Position numbers and translations under genes: made by a program. Of a stretch of DNA of 64,000 nucleotides, positions 49,877 to 61,000 are shown piece after piece. The DNA is from Skeletonema tropicum (taxonomy: Eukaryota; Bacillariophyta; Thalassiosirophyceae; Thalassiosirales; Thalassiosiraceae), in NCBI GenBank assembly GCA_037178625.1, contig CM074128.1, positions 4,960,001-5,024,000 on the forward strand, given 5' to 3'. The notes beneath the pieces are model-generated. The model saw only the letters and a program-made list of their open reading frames with translations, searched no databases and was not told the DNA's origin. The stretch's first letter is position 1. The number at the start of each line of letters is the position of its first letter.

Positions 49877-51180
49877 TCAACAGTTGAATCTGCTTGCCTC
49901 AGTACTATTAGCTTCTCCTACTCTTTGAGGCATCTCAACTTTGCCATCTTCATCACTTTCATCTTCATCTTCTCCTCCAATGATATTCATATACTCCTCA
50001 TCCGACGAAGACAAAGAAGCACCATCACCGCTACTACTACCACTACTACTCGTGTCACTCTCATACACCTCTCCCTTCCTCTTGGCCAACGCTCTCCGTC
50101 TCGCCTTGATACCCAATCGTTGCGCTTCGGCTTCAAATCCCCACGTTAACATACTCGCGGGAATTGCAAACATTGCCACCGAAAATATCCCAGTCAACAA
50201 CACAATGGCTTGAGTATACCAGGGCAACTTTCCCGAAGGCCCACCCTGCCCCGTAAGCATCAAGATCGACAACACCATGGTCGATCCAATACTCTCAAAG
50301 TCACTAATATCATCCACCCCATCCACATCCACCCCCCTTGGTCGAAGATAATACATCAACACACTCGTTACCACCACCAAATACATCCCCAACACCGCTG
50401 CCACATGCAATATCTCACGATTGAAATACAACACTCGTCCCACCGCATCAACTGCCTTGGTATACGATCGTGTCCTCGTAATTCGGATCAATCGAAATAC
50501 TCGTAAATACGTCAAGGTGGGTAAATCAACTCCACAAATCAACTCGATAAAGAATGGTAATGTCGCCAACGAATCAATCGCACCCTGAAACGAAGACAGG
50601 TATCCTCCACCTCCCACCAATCGGGCCATACCTTGGCATAACACGTCTTTTCTGTACACACTACCAATCGAGCCACAAGTTCCATGAAAAAAATTGTCGA
50701 TGTGATCCCCTCAATAGTGTAAAATAGTGTATGGTAGGGATGGAATTGTGGTTCAGTGGAGATGACGTAGATGATTGCATCGAGGATGATTATCGATGCC
50801 ATGGTGGTTTGGAAGAGGACTGCTGAAGGAGATTTACTTTTGGGGTTGAGGATTGTGTATAGTTGCGTATGATGCCTTGGTTTATTATTGGCGGTGTTAT
50901 TATTGTTTGGTGGATTATTGGATGATGATGGCTGAAGAGCGGTTGTTGGTGCTTGTCGTTGTTGTGCTGTTGATTTGTGTTTAGTGCTGCTGCTAGTAGT
51001 CGAAAATATGGAATTGTAAATACCAACAGAAGGCGTAGTGGATTGCATCGTCATCATCTTTTGCTTTTCTTTCAAAATCATTTGCTTTCGTTTATCGAAG
51101 CGTTGTTTCCCCCTCCCAGTTCCTGATGTTGTTGTTGATGCAGCGAGTCCTTCCGAAGCGAGCAGTGGCATCTTTTCCAT
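49877..51180 (-). CDS. Voltage-gated cation-channel-like protein with one frame break
   Basis: The N-terminal frame (51180-50539) has a Ser/Asn/Pro-rich tail, then S1 (SIIILDAIIYVIS) and S2 (TSTIFFMELVARLVVC). The second frame (50659-49877) has S3 (AIDSLATLPFFIELI), an S4 with regularly spaced arginines (TYLRVFRLIRITRTRSYTK), S5 (VAAVLGMYLVVVTSVLMYYL), a pore loop (MVLSILMLTGQGGPSGKLPW) and S6 (IFSVAMFAIPASMLTWGFEA), then a Ser-rich acidic C-terminus. Topology is that of Kv channels, but the filter has TGQGG rather than TVGYG, so ion selectivity is open. The frames must join near 50635 (CCTTGGCA); a single-base indel there would give about 430 residues. Either a frame error or a damaged gene. 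Plasma membrane location is inferred. Confidence 0.7.
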
Positions 51181-51776
51181 TGTATCCTAAATATCTTGCT
51201 TGATTTTGCTATAATATTGACTTTCGGAGTCTTTCAAAGATATGTTGTATTTTATCTTCTGTCACTGTTATCAGTGGATAATATAAAATTCAAATGTGTT
51301 GTGATCGTCTCCTCTCAAGATGAAAGATGATATGACCGCCGCACATTGCAGTCCTTGAGACGGAATTATTCAACTATCATACAGCGCTTAGGAATGAATG
51401 ACAAGAACCGCCAGCCTCAAGAAATGGACGGCGTACTATGGCGGCTAGAGAAGCAGCTAGGTACTACTTCTTATGCTCACATTCATGCGATAAGTATCGG
51501 TGCATTGGATCATGAGAAAGATTTCTAAAGATTTGGATCGATGTACTTTCCTGTTTTCTGTGTGAGGGCTTTGATTATTTCCGTGCTACGGTAAAATACG
51601 TATCACTGGTATTGTAAACAAGAAAAGCATCTGTGGATGGCTGAGACGACTCTGAGGTCGACTGGGAGCTATATCTACTTCCTTGTGAAATAGATCTGCT
51701 ATCTGTACTGTTTAATAAATACGAAATTTGGTCATCATTAAGTAGTGATGACGCGGTTATCGGGCCATTGTTGCTC
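51181..51776. other. Intergenic, nothing recognised
   Basis: Upstream region of the channel gene. Only short frames; ACTGGTATTGTAAAC near 51606 is shared with 45760 and 49015. Confidence 0.45.
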
Positions 51777-52370
51777 TCATAGAATGCTTGAATGGCAGCT
51801 AGTCCTGCTGCTGCTGAGCTGGCCGTTTGCGTTTGCCTTGCAAACTGTTCTCCTGAAAATTTGTGTGTAGTAGGTGCTTGGGTCTGGGCTTTTGTAGGAA
51901 CCCCCGTAGTGATAGTTGCGTTGTTTTGATTTCCAAATAGAGTCAGCTCGTTCTAGAATGTTGGGCGGGGTTCTTGTGAAAGCTTGTTGAACCATTTTGG
52001 AGTTGGAGGTGTCAGGTGTCAGTGTCAGGGAATTTGGATTTGTCGATGTTTTGTGGAGTGTTTTATAATCGCCGTTTGGTGGTGTGCCATAGAGAAAGTA
52101 GTTGATTGTGGGTCCGAAAAGTCCTATAGGACTGATGGTGAAGGGTAGTAGTTGCATGTTGTCTGAGAACAACTCTCGGATAATTTGTTCTCCCGTGAGT
52201 GTTATTTGTGAGGATGAGGAACGTCGGTGCGGGATGTGTTGTGGGGAGCCTCTGCCTCTTTGAAACTTGCTCTTCTCTGCCGAAAGGAGTGACTTGACGA
52301 TATTGTTTGATTTAGCGTTACTTCCTCCTCGGGATGGAGAAGGGCAAGTGTCAGAGTTGCATGTGACCAT
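51777..52370 (-). CDS. Possible retroelement-derived fragment (197 aa)
   Basis: The middle, NMQLLPFTISPIGLFGPTIN followed by YFLYG, and the end, MVQQAFTRTPPNILERADSI, recall the C-terminal region downstream of reverse transcriptase in diatom non-LTR-like proteins (PF..SPFG.FGP....FLFG). No catalytic motif is present. It may be a fragment of such an element or an unrelated hypothetical protein. Confidence 0.3.
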   Translation of the reverse strand: MVTCNSDTCPSPSRGGSNAKSNNIVKSLLSAEKSKFQRGRGSPQHIPHRRSSSSQITLTGEQIIRELFSDNMQLLPFTISPIGLFGPTINYFLYGTPPNGDYKTLHKTSTNPNSLTLTPDTSNSKMVQQAFTRTPPNILERADSIWKSKQRNYHYGGSYKSPDPSTYYTQIFRRTVCKANANGQLSSSRTSCHSSIL

Positions 52371-53604
52371 GTCGAATCCGATTTTTGATACTACGATACT
52401 TACTTATTTCATGGGATCATGAACTTTTCTATCATTCTTCACACGCAGAGGGCCAGACAGATATTTAAGACGGTATCTTGATACTGCGACAAAATTTTTG
52501 ACATCCGGCATCACGCTTTTCTTGTGCATTTCTTGTTCACAATGCCAGTACTCTAGAGAGAGTAGGTTACGTAGTAGAGAAATAATCGAAAGACCCACAA
52601 CCCTCGGTGTCGGTGGGCTGCCAGACACGAGAGGTCAGCTTTCTGTCGGGAGGGGAGGGAAAGGATAGTGCATAATGCGGCCATTGCCATTGCGAACCAG
52701 TGGGCTCTCGAAGTAGGTTTCAAAGCCAAAGCTTACACTTACGGAGACGGAGAGGATCTTGATCTTGAACTTAAACGGGTGGCGGTGTTTAACAGCTTTC
52801 GAGGTAATTTGGAGGGAACTACTTAGACTTAGAAGCTCAGCAAAGCTCATTTTTGAGCTCCCGAATGGAGATGATGCCGTAGGAGATTGAAAATGGCGCG
52901 ACAGTGGAGAAAGTCGGAGCACATTTTAGATTTAGACGGCCTGCTCAGCTAGCGCAGCGGTAGGGCCCAAGCCAACTCAGCACCACCCAATAGATTATAG
53001 TAGAGGTAAGTTAGTAAATAAAATTTATGACCTGGATGCAGGCCTGATGAAGGCTGGTATACTCCCGGACAGGAGTATAGGTGGTACTAGTAAGCCTTCT
53101 GATATAGGTTGTTGGTCAAAGAAATCTATGAATTTGGGCTGATTTTGGATGGAGGTCACTCATATCATACCACACTGTGGCGCACATCTATCTCACGTGT
53201 TCGAAAGTAGTATCTCTAGAGAGGAGTAGCTTGCAAAAATTATTGGTCAAGGAGTTGATTGAGTGGGCATAGCCCAACAAAAAATGAGATGCCTGTCTCA
53301 CTGATTTGCCAATTTTTAAGATGAAGACCTCTCTAGAGAGAAGAGCTTTCAGAATCACCGCCCCAATCCGTCTGAAGTCAATATCCCGCAGAGATATGGG
53401 ACTAGAACGGAGCCTATATGAGCAATTGGTCTCGCATGTGAGCCCATACCTCGAAAGCTGTTAAGTATCTCGTCGGCTCATGACGATGAATATGTATATG
53501 TGAATGAATGAATAAATAAATAAATACGAAGTTAATCAGATTAACTTTGTATCACTGACACGCAGGCGATACACCCAGGCCTTCAAAGTGTGGAAAATGA
53601 TAAA
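52371..53604. other. Intergenic, nothing recognised
   Basis: Two minus-strand frames (52404-52628, basic; 52635-52922) have no known motif. Near 53527 the palindrome-like GTTAATCAGATTAAC occurs, and its half also appears near 45865. No gene is supported. Confidence 0.4.
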
Positions 53605-53653
53605 GTGGTCACAAATCGCTTGACATGCCGCCACTCACGCTTTCGGTCACACC
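53605..53653. repeat. 49-bp sequence identical to 61756-61804
   Basis: The 49 bases beginning GTGGTCACAAATCGCTTGAC and ending CTTTCGGTCACACC occur without a mismatch in the same orientation at 61756-61804, with unrelated flanks on both sides. Confidence 0.9.
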
Positions 53654-53787
53654 AACATTTCTTCGGCATCTAGCTTTGCCATCTGATTCAGGACTCCTTC
53701 TATATACTTCTCCGTGCCTTTCATTTTCATTTTCATTCCCTTTGATACATATACTTATATATAGCTCAATATATGCATACTTCTCCT

Positions 53788-55852
53788 CTAGTAATAGCGA
53801 CACCTGGGAATCCAATACATCTTTTCTTCGCAGCACTTTTCTTTGCTGCTGTACAACTCTTGCCATGAATCCGCTACACCTACACCACCGCAGGGTGACG
53901 CTCCACTACAGTCTTGGACGCATGTCTTGTCTTCATAGCTGGCGTACCATTCATTACTCCCTTCGGCTGTGGTCCCCAAGCACGCGTTCACATTCCAGAA
54001 AAAGTGTCTCTTGCAGCATTTTTCGAGCGTCGTAGATAGATACCAAGCTTGATTATTCAGCATGTAACCTGGGATCTTGTTGTCATTTAGACAAGTAGAA
54101 GTGCTGCTTCCAATCCAATCGGGATAGTACTCTCCGTTCGTCAAATCTAGTGTAGTTATAGTCCCAGTGCATGTATAATAATTCCATTCATAAAACTTTT
54201 TACAGCATTCTTCTCGTGTGTTGGATAGGAAATATTGATGATTGCTCAGCATGTAATAGGGTTCCTTACCTAGAGAAATAGGAAAGATCGAATGAGTATA
54301 TATATCAGTGCAAGTTAGATGAGAATGTGTCGAACGAGAGAGATCGAGAGAGAGAGAGAATAACGTGTTTACTTACCATCATCAAGGCAGCCTTTGTTGG
54401 ATCCACTCCAATCAGGGTAAAATAGCATCTTGTTACAATCGTCATGGTCCTGAGGATATCTTCCCATGCAGTTATCGTACATAAAGCCTCCAAAGAATTT
54501 TTCGCAGCAGGTTTCCATCGTGCTGGACAGCCAATCTGTAGGATTTACAGCCATGAACTCGGGTTCCTTGCCGTCGTTCCTGGTTAAAGTTGACATTGAC
54601 ATGAAAGAATGATGAGAATACAGAAACAGATGCACACAGAAGCAGAAACGTCCAAGTCCAACGCAATGTTGGCAATGTTCAAGAATGAAAGAAGACAAGA
54701 GACTGAGACCTACCTGCATCCCTCGTACCCACTCGTCCATACAGGATAGAACAAATTGACCCCAAATGGATTTGAAGGTGCATCAGTAGGGGCTGAGGAA
54801 GGCGAACAAGACGGAATCGAAGAAGGCTCCGATGAAGGATTCGAAGAAGGCTCACGTGAGGGCTGCATTGAAGGTTCGGCTGATGGTTCAGAGGAAGCCT
54901 CACAATCATTGCCACAAAATGGTCCTCCGTCACCCTGCACTGGAGTTTCCTGAAATGTGCAGCCAGAAGCAGCGAAGATATCGGTTGAGCTGCTGAAGGG
55001 GAAGTCGAGATCAGCATTCCATAAACAGAGATTCTGGTTGAAACGAACTGCTGCTTTGAACATGTAATTCATGGTACTGACAGAAGAAGTTTCCCATCCA
55101 GATATGTCTCGATTGAACGCTTCTGCTCCTTCGAACATGAAATCCATACGATTGACATTTGCAGTATTCCAACCAGAGATGTCTCCATTGAATGCATTTG
55201 CTGATCTGAACATAGAACCCATGTTTGTTACCGAAGAAGTATCCCAACCATTGAGATCTCTATTGAAAGAAGATGCTCCTTCGAACATTAACGCCATACT
55301 TTTCACAGCTGCGGTGCTCCATCCTGAGATGTCCCCATTAAACGCAGCTGCTCCGTAAAACATGTATGCCATGTTTGTTACCGAAGAAGGAACCCAATCT
55401 GCACCATTGAGATCTCGATTAAAAGAAGATGCTCCCTCGAACATTTTTCGCATACTCAGAACCTTGGTTGTATCCCACCCTGAGATGTCCCCATTGAACG
55501 CAGTTGCTCCATTGAACATTTCATTCATCATTGCAGCAGATGATGTGTCCCACCCACTAATATTTGGATTGCACGCGCTTTGGTCCTTGAACACATTCCT
55601 CATGTTAGACACTAAGCCGGTACACCATTCGTTAATTGATCCGTAAGTAACACCATCGTAAATTCCAATCCATCCAGTTGGGTTAGCACAGTATGCAGCG
55701 GCTGCTGCTCGAAGAAGTTCGCCATTAGCAGGGAAGGGTGTGTTGCCCGATGCACACTGAGCATGAGCTTGTTGCGCATACACAAGCACAAGTACTGTAA
55801 GAACAAGCGATGCAATCGTACATTGCATGATGTTATGCTCCAGTTTGAACAC
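53788..55852 (-). CDS. Secreted BspA-type (DUF285) repeat protein with Cys-rich C-terminal modules, three exons
   Basis: Exons 55852-54714, 54579-54377 and 54269-53788 join in frame to 607 residues. Intron 1 has GTAGGT...CAG (134 bp); intron 2 has GTAAGT...TAG (107 bp). A signal peptide (SLVLTVLVLVYAQQAHA) is followed by about seven 25-residue repeats (MFEGASSFNRDLNGWDTSS, MFNGATAFNGDISGWDTTK), the Mycoplasma/BspA-like fold of cell-surface proteins common in diatoms. A Ser/Glu/Pro linker (SEPSAEPSMQPSREPSSNPS) leads to three or four Cys-rich modules of the type YPDWSGSNKGCLDDGKEP...CC..F.W...C.G (residues about 370-607). The protein is expected at the cell surface or wall; ligand unknown. Splicing is supported by module continuity across both junctions (GYEGC/RNDGKEP and CLDDG/KEPYYM). 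Confidence 0.85.
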
Positions 55853-56330
55853 TCTACAATGAGTGAGCGGCAGTATTGTTACACTGGTCCCGTTACACTA
55901 TAAAATCGTCTCGTTTGTGCGGAGGAATAATATTGGCGATGACGATCGGGAAAATAATTATGCTTATGCGTTCGTGTTGAGATATTGCGGTCTTTGCAGG
56001 CCAGGTTGGGAGTTTAGTAAAGCGTCGACGATATAGTAATACTTCCGCACCACTTTGGTTCGTCGTCTTCCTCTTCCGTCCTCCTCGCTTGCGCGGTGTA
56101 ATTTATTTTCGCCCGACTGACACTGAAATTTGAAGCGCTGAGGCTAGTTTAAGGAGGATGGCGGGGGGATGAGTTAGTACACGGACAGGAGTTAGTATTG
56201 AAAATGTACAATGAAGTATGTTAGGTGTGCAGGGAAGGTGGAAGGTGGAAGGTGTTGTTGTTGATTGTTCAGGTGTTGTTGTACCCTACTTAAAGTAAGT
56301 ACATCACGACTAAAATAATCTATCTAAAAT
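55853..56330. other. Intergenic upstream of the BspA-type gene
   Basis: No gene recognised. Contains a short CTAAAATAATCTATCTA repeat near 56310. Confidence 0.5.
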
Positions 56331-56411
56331 GCCGGTCGGACCCCGTGAGTCATACCTAATTTCAATAATTATGACGTTGAAATTAGGACCAAGGTGTTTG
56401 CAAAAGTTGTG
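56331..56411. repeat. Hairpin-containing dispersed repeat, copy 1
   Basis: GCCGGTCGGACCCC, then an 11-bp stem (CCTAATTTCAA / TTGAAATTAGG), then CCAAGGTGTTTGCAAAAGT. A second copy lies at 57805-57870 in the same orientation. Confidence 0.7.
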
Positions 56412-56452
56412 ACCCGCGCGCCCGGCCGAGCGAATCGAGAACCACAGTTACT

Positions 56453-56951
56453 TACTGTACGTTTGCTCTCAAATCCTACCTTAGACTTCAATAACGGGAG
56501 TTAGTGGACAAGTGAGGTATCAATGAGCTTCTACAGACAATATGAATAACATTGACGCTTTGAAATAGGGTCAACATCCTAGCAGTTACTGAGTTATGGC
56601 TAGTCGTAGGGAGCCCATTTTCACCATGGTTGTGTGTTTTAGATGCCATAATCGGAGGTTAGTCAGGGCAAAAGACTTAGTTTTACCTTTTATAAGTAGG
56701 AATTAGTATTTGAGTGCCAGTTACTGTCACACAGACAAAATAAACTGATCTTTCTCGATTTTGGTAAAATAGGCTTTGAAAACCACTTTTGAAGTAGAGG
56801 AGTGCAAAATCATTAATTTTGGGCTTCGACAGTGCATTCTACTAGTTCCGACAGAGGTAATGTCGAAAAGAATTTTCGAAAAATTCCTTCTGGAAGCTAC
56901 AAAAAGTGGTTTTCAAACATTTATGTAGGATTTGAAAGCAAACGTACAGTA
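56453..56951. mobile_element. 495-bp MITE (56455-56949) with 25-bp TIRs and TA target duplication
   Basis: 56455-56479 (CTGTACGTTTGCTCTCAAAT...) matches the reverse complement of 56925-56949 at 24 of 25 positions, and TA flanks both ends. A second inverted pair (TTTGAAAACCACTTTT near 56772 and its inverse near 56900) lies inside. No transposase; a Tc1/mariner-related MITE is likely. Confidence 0.8.
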
Positions 56952-57036
56952 GTCCCTCGAGAGGCCCAAGCTGCAAGCTGTGCGAGACCACTCCCAGAAC
57001 GCGCGAAGTATGTAACTACTCCACGATGTTACAAAT

Positions 57037-57288
57037 TTGTTTCAAACTAGCCAACTACGACACCCAGAACGAAGAGTGTGTACTACCATTTATCGCCCAG
57101 TGTGTGGCTCCAATGGCAAGACGTACAGTAATGGCTGCAAAGCTAGGGTCGCAGGAGCCACTGTCGTGTCCAAAGGCGTGTGCACTGAATCAGGATTTAC
57201 ATTTGACATGAATACGGAACCAGATCCCGATGCTGAGGGGGTTACGTCAGAAATGAACACGGAATTAACTAGCCTTCGCCTGAAGTAA
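57037..57288 (+). CDS. Kazal-type protease-inhibitor domain fragment (83 aa)
   Basis: The sequence VCTTIYRPVCGSNGKTYSNG continues CKARVAGATVVSKGVC, a clear Kazal domain (PVCGSNGKTYxNxC) with four cysteines. No signal peptide precedes it; the frame upstream is only nine residues long and begins 88 bp after the MITE, so the 5' part of the gene may be missing or in another exon. The C-terminus is acidic (TEPDPDAEGVTSEMNTE). The domain normally inhibits serine proteases outside the cell; here probably an exon or gene remnant. Confidence 0.6.
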   Translation: MFQTSQLRHPERRVCTTIYRPVCGSNGKTYSNGCKARVAGATVVSKGVCTESGFTFDMNTEPDPDAEGVTSEMNTELTSLRLK

Positions 57289-58066
57289 AGCCAACTGTAT
57301 CAGTATCAGAAGCCACGCAAGAAGATTATCCTGCCTATCATGGACTTACAGTGTGCTTTGATTGATCTTGCGGGTTCTCAATCATCTACTTCCAATGCCA
57401 ATGCCGTCTAGTATCTGCTTTCATCTTCGTTCTTAGTATGTGTTTAGGCTATAATAAAGTAATTGAGTTTTGGAGATCGTTTTTTAACTCGAACCGCGAG
57501 GGAGAAAGTACAAGCTCAAACAACATGGAATGCAGTTACTTGCTTACTCCTATCAGCATAGAAGGGTAAATATGGAGGTAGAAGAGATGAAGGATATTGT
57601 ACGCAGCAGCTCATGCTTCGTGAATGACGTTCTTTCTTCTTCTCGTCATCTCAGTCTCATCAGACTACTTCTATTTGCCTCTCCAATCTTTCTGTTCTAC
57701 TTGTACTGCACGTACATTGTTTCTCTGCTCCGTAAACATGAATGCAGCTGGAGTTGATGCTGCCCACTTGAATGCAATCCGTGATGATATCTGAGATGTA
57801 AAAGGCCGGTCGGACCCCTTGCGTTACCTAATTACGTTTAAATTAGGCCAAAGGTGTTTGCATAAGTACAGCTGTTAGCAAATCTTGGCGGATAATCGCA
57901 GAATTTTTATTCCTACGTACAAACGTACTGAAAGCCCCTTAACTGGGGAGCTACTCTACCCGTAAAAGTTCCGTCTTTATCAATTGCGAACAACAACCGG
58001 ACCATGGTAAATAATGCCTCGTATGCCATATTCCACCAAGAGACATAAATGAACATTGTCCTATGT
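57289..58066. other. Intergenic with second hairpin repeat (57805-57870)
   Basis: Contains the second GCCGGTCGGACCCC hairpin repeat and ATTCCTACGT at 57909-57918, about 150 bp past the end of the transposase gene. Short frames at 57530-57757 lack features. Confidence 0.5.
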
Positions 58067-61000
58067 TTATTTCTTCTTTGCCGTCGCTTCCACCTTCGTA
58101 TTCTCTCGTTTTACTCTGAGACTAAAGTTGAGCTTCTCTTCCTTCTTGAGCAAATCATTCTTGAAATCAAAGTCTTTTGCGTAGACAGTTTTCATAATGA
58201 AAGATTTGTCAAAGTCAATAGCAGCACGATGACATTTCAAAACCTTCTTCAGCGTTTCAATTCTCTTGTGCGGAATGGGTGCATCCTCACTTGAATTACC
58301 TTCTGTCTCCTTGGTATTCTTTGCCTCAATCTCCAACATCTTATATGTCTCCATGTAACCTCTTGCCCTGGCACTGAACTTACGAATGAGATCCACAGTG
58401 AGAACCTCTCTTGAAATACACTTGTCGACCAATGCAAGGAAATCAGCAGTCGTTTTCTTTTGAGCTAATGGATGTCTTCGGTAGAGAGCTTTGGAGAATC
58501 CCCAAGAGTATTCGACACCCTCACCAGCGTATTCAGCATGGTACTTTGTTGTAATCAAGGCTCTTACTCCCAAAGATTCACAAACATATTCGAGTTGGCT
58601 TTGTTCAGACAAAAAATCCGTGCAGTTTGCAAGCAAATGCCGGAGGGAAAGCTCAGGAACCAAGTTACCCTCATCATCATACTTCATCACTTGGTAGCTG
58701 CCCTTTCTGAAGGTTGCTATATCGATCCAGCCACGTTCATACGCAATCTGCAGAAGTCCCTTACCCTTGCCCTCCCATCCATATATCATTTTGGTGGTAG
58801 GTGTTATTTTGATATCGATACTAGACGCTTGCGCCATTTTTGCTAGCTCAGCATGTGTCATCTTCCATAACCTTATTTCTCCTTCCTTTTTCCCCCACTC
58901 GGTGTCCATCAGCTCCGATATCAGCTCTTTCTTCACCTTATGTCGCTCTTTCCTCTTGTCTTCTGGTATTTCAACCTCTCGGTCGTGCCGTTGTCTTTCA
59001 CGTTCCTCTGCTGTCAGCCAAAATGGGCCGACATCTTCACTGGTGAAGTTCATCGTTTGTTCTTGACCGATAGTCACCATTGCTGGATTGGATGCATCGT
59101 AGTATGGCCCGACAAATTCCTCCTGCCGTTCAATTTTGGTGTTCCTAGCTTGCGATGGTGTCGAGTGCCAATTCTTGTTCATTTCCTTTGCATCAAGACC
59201 GTCAACACGCTTCTTTGCATGACCACTGCTCGAATCAAAAAGAAAGACATATTCATACTCATCTCCGAGTATTACTTTTACGCAATCTATTATATCTTCC
59301 GTTTGCAGGATCGTGTGGTTCCCTGTCCAGTACCCGTTCTTCCCGTATGCAAACTTAAGAATCCCAGGTGACGATTCAAGTGGTTGCTTTTTTGTGTTAC
59401 CATTTACGGCAATTGCCGCTGCCTTGTCGAAGTATTCTTGATTGGCTCTAGCAGCATTAATCTCCTTCAGCTGATCTTCGGTGATAGGAATGCCCCAACC
59501 CAATTCTCTCGATTGAAACGCAGATATCATGATACCAGCACCAACAGTCTTCGGCATAATTGCCCTCCTTCCATTCGGATCAACCCACTGGTGAGTCCGC
59601 GACAGAAAAGCATTAAAAATAGCCTCATCCTGGCCAAAGATGATGACAGGTTTGTCTTCAGCTTTCTTTCTTATGCTTACTCTTCCTCCAAATGCTCCAT
59701 ACTTATCGTTTGCAATCTTCTGCAGACGCACGTGTTTGTCCACATGAAACTCAAAGTATACTTTTTCATCAACTCCCTTGAACTTATAAGCAACCTTATC
59801 TAACATGTCCTTCGCCTTCTCGCCATCTTTGTCATCTTCGAGCGCTGTTTTCAAATCGTCAAATTCGGTCTGTGACAAATGAACCCATCGATGAGATCGT
59901 GGTTCAAGCACTGATAGATATTCGTCTGTTAACCGAGACCGATGCTCTATCTGTTCGGCATACTCATGGCCATCAACGTAGTAGCATTTCTTTGACACCT
60001 CTCGTTTGAAACCAAGGTATCCGACCCACCTCCCAACCGTTGAGTATGATGGTGGATTTTTGAGATATCTGTCAACCAGTTGAAATTCTTCTGAGTCTTC
60101 GGTAAAGTTGATGTTGGTTTTCACCTCTTCATTTAGTTGCTTTATCATTGTTGTGTTAAAATGTTCCCTCAGCAATTCAACGCTGAAATGTTCCAGATGG
60201 TCAAGTATGAAGTTTGACACATCTACTGCTGCTGTCGGAAATACCTCAAATAGTGTAGGCTTTCGTTTGATACCATTGGCGACGTAGGGGTTGGGGTTTG
60301 GAAATTGATGATTAACGCGGAAGATACGGTTCCAATTCATGATTGTCCTACCAGTTGCTGCATTGAACAGTGTTAAATCATTGAGCAGCCTTGCCGCTTT
60401 GTCGCAACAAGCTTGGAATGGAAACCCAACTCGATACTCGGCAAGTGCTATTGAATACGCAACCCTGAGGTATAAACATTTATTGCGTAAGTCAAATAAG
60501 GCATGCTTTGTCAATTTACTATCTTCGTGCAAGTCAATGACGCCTGCTTCTTCGTATCCATTTGCTGATTGCCCCACCAGTGTAAGTGATTCAACCAATT
60601 GCACTAGTCCGTTGTACACATCGGCACCTTCGTCAAATCCGAAGAGAGCTGCTGCTTCAGGTGACTGCCATATAATATTCGGAGTCTGGTTGTTGCTGCT
60701 GTTATCCCCGTCTATATCGCCACTGCTGTTGTTATTGTCGTCGTCTTCATCTTCATCTTCGTCGTCAACTTGATTATTCTCATCCTCTAATCTACCCACG
60801 TTGGTGACGAATGGCACGAGAGGGCTCTGCTGCTGCTCAACTAGTCGTTGCGAGCGCCTTGTTCTTTTTTGTGGAGTAGGAGTAATTGGTGCAGCCGCTG
60901 ATGATTTTGTTGCTTCTTTACGTTTGTTCTCATTATTTTTGTTCTTCTTCTTACCAGCGCATCCATCGTCGGGAAATGATACTTGCTCCGGCTTGTTGCA

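Noticed and set aside
52941..52975. D-arm-like text GCTCAGCTAGCGCAGCGGTA
   Set aside because: No anticodon arm or T-arm follows at the required distance; not called as a tRNA.
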